Assembly: GCA_013002475.1 (NCBI GenBank)
Contig: JABDJM010000190.1
Coordinates: 1 to 9,330, forward strand
Reading direction: 5' to 3'
DNA from: Saprospiraceae bacterium
GTDB taxonomy: Bacteria > Bacteroidota > Bacteroidia > Chitinophagales > Saprospiraceae
DNA: 9,330 nucleotides
The first letter of the stretch is position 1, and every line of letters starts with the position of its first letter. The position numbers and the translations under genes are program-made. Below are positions 6,764 through 9,330 of this stretch, in pieces. The notes under the pieces are model-generated. The model made no database searches, was not told the DNA's origin, and saw only the letters and a list, made by a program, of their open reading frames with translations.

Positions 6764-7459
6764 TTACTTTATGCTAGACAAACCGCCATCAACATGCATA
6801 ACTTGTCCGGTTATCCAGGATGAATTTTCTGAAAGTAGAAAGCCAGCCATTTGGGCAATTTCTTGCGGTGTCCCAATCTTTTTCAAAGGATGCCTCTGAG
6901 CGTTGGCCTCCAATTTTTTCTCCGTATTTAAGAGCTTAGCGGCCAGCGGTGTATCAGTAAGCGATGGGGCTATACAATTTACACGAATATTTGGGGCCCA
7001 TTCTGCTGCCAGAGATCTGGTTAATCCCTCTATTGCTCCCTTTGAGGCAGCAACCTGACTGTGAAAATTAAATCCCGTTTGAACAGCTACTGTTGAAAAC
7101 AATACTACTGAGGCCTTTCCGGCAGCTTTTAACCTTGGTAATACCATTTGCAAAGTTTTCACAGCACCTACCACCTGCAAGCGATAATCATCTATAAAGG
7201 ATTCAGGTTTAATTCTGTGAAAAGGTTTCAAGTCAATGGCACCAGGACAATAAGCAAAAGCATCCAGTGTTTCAGGGAGAAAACTGAAGTCCAAATTGTC
7301 TTCCAGGACATTCAAAAAATGAAAATTGACACCTCTATGTTGTTCTTCAGGCTTGTTTGAATTGAAGGTAGCATAAACCTGGTTTTCATCCTGAGATAGT
7401 ATTTCGGTAAGCGATTGACCTATTCCGGATGATTCCCCGATTATCAAATAATTTTTCAT
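6764..7459 (-). CDS. Short-chain dehydrogenase/reductase-fold protein lacking the catalytic Tyr
   Basis: The 231-residue protein has the classical SDR length and layout. The dinucleotide motif is GESSGIG (8-14), and CPGAI (71-75) stands where NNAG(A/I) is usual. Ser122 (LFSTVAV) is in the catalytic Ser place and Lys140 in the ASKG segment. The C-terminal RVNCIAPSLTDTP (159-171) and SWITGQVMHVDGG (214-226) are standard. The Tyr of YxxxK is replaced by Val136 (SQVAASKG), so ordinary carbonyl/alcohol chemistry through Tyr is not possible. From memory, a subgroup of bacterial SDRs with a His-Ser/Ala-x-Val/Ile-Ala-Ala-x-Lys segment shares this feature, so it may be conserved rather than decay. The frame is intact. 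The gene is the first of the - strand series and is divergent from the fasciclin gene; a 10-bp palindrome CATTTAAATG lies 7 bases before the ATG. Confidence 0.85.
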   Translation of the reverse strand: MKNYLIIGESSGIGQSLTEILSQDENQVYATFNSNKPEEQHRGVNFHFLNVLEDNLDFSFLPETLDAFAYCPGAIDLKPFHRIKPESFIDDYRLQVVGAVKTLQMVLPRLKAAGKASVVLFSTVAVQTGFNFHSQVAASKGAIEGLTRSLAAEWAPNIRVNCIAPSLTDTPLAAKLLNTEKKLEANAQRHPLKKIGTPQEIAQMAGFLLSENSSWITGQVMHVDGGLSSIK

Positions 7460-7606
7460 AGGCAGGCATTTAAATGTTTAATATACCAATCTCATTTTCA
7501 TTTGGCTATTGGAAATTTGCTCGGCCTAGTACAGAATTCGCGCAAAGATTTTTTTTCTCATAAAAGTGCCGTTCTGTAAGGGTGGAGCCATCAATAAGAC
7601 AACTTC

Positions 7607-7634
7607 TTGTCATATTTGTTTAATTAAATCTTTG
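7607..7634 (+). promoter_or_regulatory. Possible promoter of the fasciclin lipoprotein gene
   Basis: TTG at 7607-7609 and AATCTTTG at 7627-7634 are separated by 17 bases and resemble the Bacteroidota -33 TTG / -7 TAnnTTTG arrangement with one mismatch (AA for TA). Start of transcription would be near 7640, leaving a leader of about 60 bases before the ATG at 7703. The -7 part lies inside an imperfect palindrome. Confidence 0.3.
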
Positions 7635-7645
7635 ATTAGTTAAAC
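7618..7645. promoter_or_regulatory. 28-bp imperfect palindrome, possible operator
   Basis: GTTTAATTAAATC (7618-7630), TTT, then GATTAGTTAAAC (7634-7645): the right arm's complement is GTTTAACTAATC, which matches the left arm with one substitution and one single-base gap. It overlaps the candidate -7 element of the fasciclin gene, so a bound dimeric regulator could control that gene. AT-rich composition makes a chance match possible. Confidence 0.35.
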
Positions 7646-7702
7646 AATAATAATGTGACTCTGTTTCCCTGTAAATCTTTTAACCATAAAAAAATTAGCA
7701 TA

Positions 7703-8647
7703 ATGAAGACCCTTAAATTATTGACCATTGGGATTCTTTTTTTGAATTTATTTGCCTTTACTGCCTGTTCTGATGATGATGAAATGGATGCGCCCATGGA
7801 TATAGTTGAGACAGCAATTGCCACTGATAATCTAAGTACACTGGTAGATGCACTTACTCAGGCGAATTTGGTTTCTACCCTGCAGGGTGACGGACCATTT
7901 ACTGTTTTTGCACCCACGAACGATGCCTTTCAGGCCCTCTTAGATTCGAATTCAGATTGGAATTCTCTAAGTGACATTGATAATGCCACTTTGGCTAATG
8001 TCCTGAAATTTCACGTAATTGCTGCTGATGTCTTAGCTGCAGATCTAACAGATTCGTATGTTACGAGCCTGGCAACTGGACCAAATGATGAGCAAATCGT
8101 CATTCAAATTGATGTGACTGGCGGAGTTAAATTTAATGGATCTGCCAACCCGATCACGACGGACATTACCACAACAAATGGAACGGTGCACATCATTGAT
8201 GAAGTGATGTTGCCGCCTTCTGTGGTGAACCTGGCGCTGAACAATCCCATTTTTTCAACATTAGTTGCCGCCTTGACGAGAAGTGATCATACTACTGATT
8301 ACGTATCCATTCTGTCTGGAGATGGCCCTTTCACAGTTTTTGCTCCTACGAATGATGCCTTCCAGGCTTTATTGGATTCAAACACAGATTGGAGCTCATT
8401 AGATGACATTCCTTTAGGAACTCTTGAAGCGGTATTGAACTACCATGTTGTAAGCGGAGCTAATGTTCAGTCCTCTCAGTTAACCGATGATCAGGAAGTA
8501 ACTTCACTAGGAGGTATGTTAACGATCAATCTAAGTGATGGGGCAAAAATTGAGACAACAAGCAGTCAATCCGTTGACATTATTCTTACAGATGCACAAG
8601 GTGCCAACGGTGTCGTGCATGTCGTGGATGAGGTCCTAATTCCCTAA
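7703..8647 (+). CDS. Two-domain FAS1 (fasciclin) surface lipoprotein
   Basis: The 314-residue precursor starts with a lipoprotein signal peptide: basic MKTLK, a hydrophobic core, and lipobox FTAC with Cys22. The next residues, SDDDE, resemble the acidic lipoprotein export signal reported for Bacteroidota, so the protein is probably shown on the cell surface. Two FAS1 domains follow, about 33-171 and 174-313. Each has the H1 motif FTVFAPTNDAF (66-76 and 210-220), a FH/YH site (103-104 and 247-248) and the closing VHIIDEVMLP / VHVVDEVLIP strand. The domains are close copies 144 residues apart, but third codon positions have drifted, so the duplication is not recent. FAS1 domains mediate adhesion or matrix binding. 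The start is the ATG at 7703 because only this gives a signal peptide; the 16 codons upstream would spoil it. A strong terminator follows. Confidence 0.92.
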   Translation: MKTLKLLTIGILFLNLFAFTACSDDDEMDAPMDIVETAIATDNLSTLVDALTQANLVSTLQGDGPFTVFAPTNDAFQALLDSNSDWNSLSDIDNATLANVLKFHVIAADVLAADLTDSYVTSLATGPNDEQIVIQIDVTGGVKFNGSANPITTDITTTNGTVHIIDEVMLPPSVVNLALNNPIFSTLVAALTRSDHTTDYVSILSGDGPFTVFAPTNDAFQALLDSNTDWSSLDDIPLGTLEAVLNYHVVSGANVQSSQLTDDQEVTSLGGMLTINLSDGAKIETTSSQSVDIILTDAQGANGVVHVVDEVLIP

Positions 8648-8678
8648 AATACATACTAACACCATAGTTTAATGACCT

Positions 8679-8727
8679 AAGGGCCAGAAACAAGGATGAT
8701 GTTTTTGGCCCTTTTTCTTTTTTTTTC
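8679..8727 (+). terminator. Rho-independent terminator of the fasciclin gene
   Basis: A 14-bp stem (8679-8692 with 8700-8713, including AAGGGCCA/TGGCCCTT and one G-T pair) has a 7-base loop and is followed by a T-rich tract (8714-8727) with one C. It begins 31 bases after the fasciclin stop. The other side has no T-run, so it acts mainly on + strand transcripts and also separates this gene from the convergent regulator gene. Confidence 0.88.
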
Positions 8728-8734
8728 TGAATGT

Positions 8735-9330
8735 CTACGATGCTTTTTTGCCAATCAATGTGAAAGCAAAATACTCCAACATCTCTTCGACTTCTTTGAA
8801 GTCCTCCTTTTGTACCACTACGTCAGTTAGTTTGGGAAGGTGCTGAGCAAAATAGATATGGTTATTTGCCATTTCAAATAAATTGCTTGCAAGGGTATGA
8901 GGATAGGGGAATTTAGGATTTACCTCTGCAATGACGTCGGCCACTTTAGAAGAAAGTCTTTTATAACTGATAAAGAACCCTTCAGTATTTTCTTTATCAA
9001 CCTCTTTGGTGTGGTATGCTTTTGTCCCCTCTGCTATGATAAGCCGATGTAGTATGCTTTCATTTACATAATCAATTGATGGATTATCCTTTGATGCATA
9101 AACAAAGGTCTTGATTATGATCTTTAGCTTTTTCTTGGGATCCGGGATATTCATGGTATTCACGTCGATTAGGTAATCGACCCACTGCCAATACCAGGAA
9201 ACCAGGTAAATCAGTAGAAAATGCTTGTTCTCAAAGTATCGGTAAACTGATGCCTCGGTAGAGGACATGGCATTCGCTAATTTCTTAAAGTTGAATGCTT
9301 CGAATCCAAGTTTATCAATGAGAATAATGC
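8735..9330 (-). CDS. TetR/AcrR-type transcriptional regulator (N terminus beyond right edge)
   Basis: The frame is open from the right window edge to a stop at 8735-8737, giving 197 visible residues. The first visible part is a TetR helix-turn-helix: LGFEAFNFKKLANAMSS, then TEASVYRYFENKHFLLIYLV, in which the xxVYRYFENKxxLL pattern is the recognition helix and start of helix 4. Because the frame continues upstream of the internal ATG at 9268 with HTH sequence (20 more residues to the edge), that ATG is not the start; roughly 15-25 residues are missing. The rest is an alpha-helical ligand/dimer domain with no recognisable ligand signature and several aromatic residues (YWQWVDYLI). It is convergent with the fasciclin gene. 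Targets are unknown; the palindrome at 7618-7645 is a candidate only by proximity. Confidence 0.85.
   Translation of the reverse strand, partial: IILIDKLGFEAFNFKKLANAMSSTEASVYRYFENKHFLLIYLVSWYWQWVDYLIDVNTMNIPDPKKKLKIIIKTFVYASKDNPSIDYVNESILHRLIIAEGTKAYHTKEVDKENTEGFFISYKRLSSKVADVIAEVNPKFPYPHTLASNLFEMANNHIYFAQHLPKLTDVVVQKEDFKEVEEMLEYFAFTLIGKKAS

Noticed and set aside
7530..7578. 7-bp inverted repeat TACAGAA / TTCTGTA in the divergent intergenic region
   Set aside because: Arms are short and 35 bases apart; expected by chance in sequence of this length.
7655..7702. Upstream start for the fasciclin protein
   Set aside because: It would put 16 extra residues in front of a clear lipoprotein signal peptide; the ATG at 7703 gives the normal MKTLK start and lipobox spacing.
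9266..9268. Internal ATG as start of the TetR-type protein
   Set aside because: The frame continues upstream to the window edge with helix-turn-helix sequence, so the gene is truncated by the window, not started here.

Overview
The window looks like a stretch of a Bacteroidota chromosome, probably of the Cytophagales/Algoriphagus-like kind. This rests on moderate GC, ribosome-binding sites without a clear Shine-Dalgarno, a lipoprotein whose Cys is followed by Ser-Asp-Asp-Asp, an intergenic CCCTAAAGGGG/CCCCTTTAGGG inverted repeat, and proteins that read like Bacteroidota family members. The taxon is an inference from style, not a database match.

Layout. 1-150 is the 3' end of an unidentified + strand gene. 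151-468 is non-coding and holds a GC-rich inverted-repeat element plus two mutually exclusive small hairpins. 469-3523 is a tight + strand operon: a bestrophin-type anion channel, an ornithine cyclodeaminase/mu-crystallin-family reductase, and a proline racemase-family protein. The last two fit trans-3-hydroxy-L-proline breakdown: dehydration to delta1-pyrroline-2-carboxylate, then reduction to L-proline. A small VOC-fold protein follows (3583-3993) and may have its own promoter.

4016-7459 is a convergent block of three - strand genes, read from right to left. First is a short SDR that lacks the usual catalytic Tyr. Second is an atypical NAD(P)-binding SDR fused to DUF2867. Third is a membrane fatty acid hydroxylase/sterol desaturase-type di-iron protein carrying two intact CDGSH iron-sulfur motifs at its C terminus. 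The block reads as a redox/lipid-modification module with unknown substrate. The hydroxylase-CDGSH fusion is the most unusual object in the window.

7460-7702 is a divergent intergenic region with a 28-bp imperfect palindrome over a possible promoter. It leads to a two-domain FAS1 (fasciclin) surface lipoprotein (7703-8647), which ends in a strong intrinsic terminator. The window closes with a - strand TetR-type regulator (8735 to beyond 9330) whose N terminus lies off the right edge. No tRNA, rRNA, CRISPR array, transposase or phage gene was seen.
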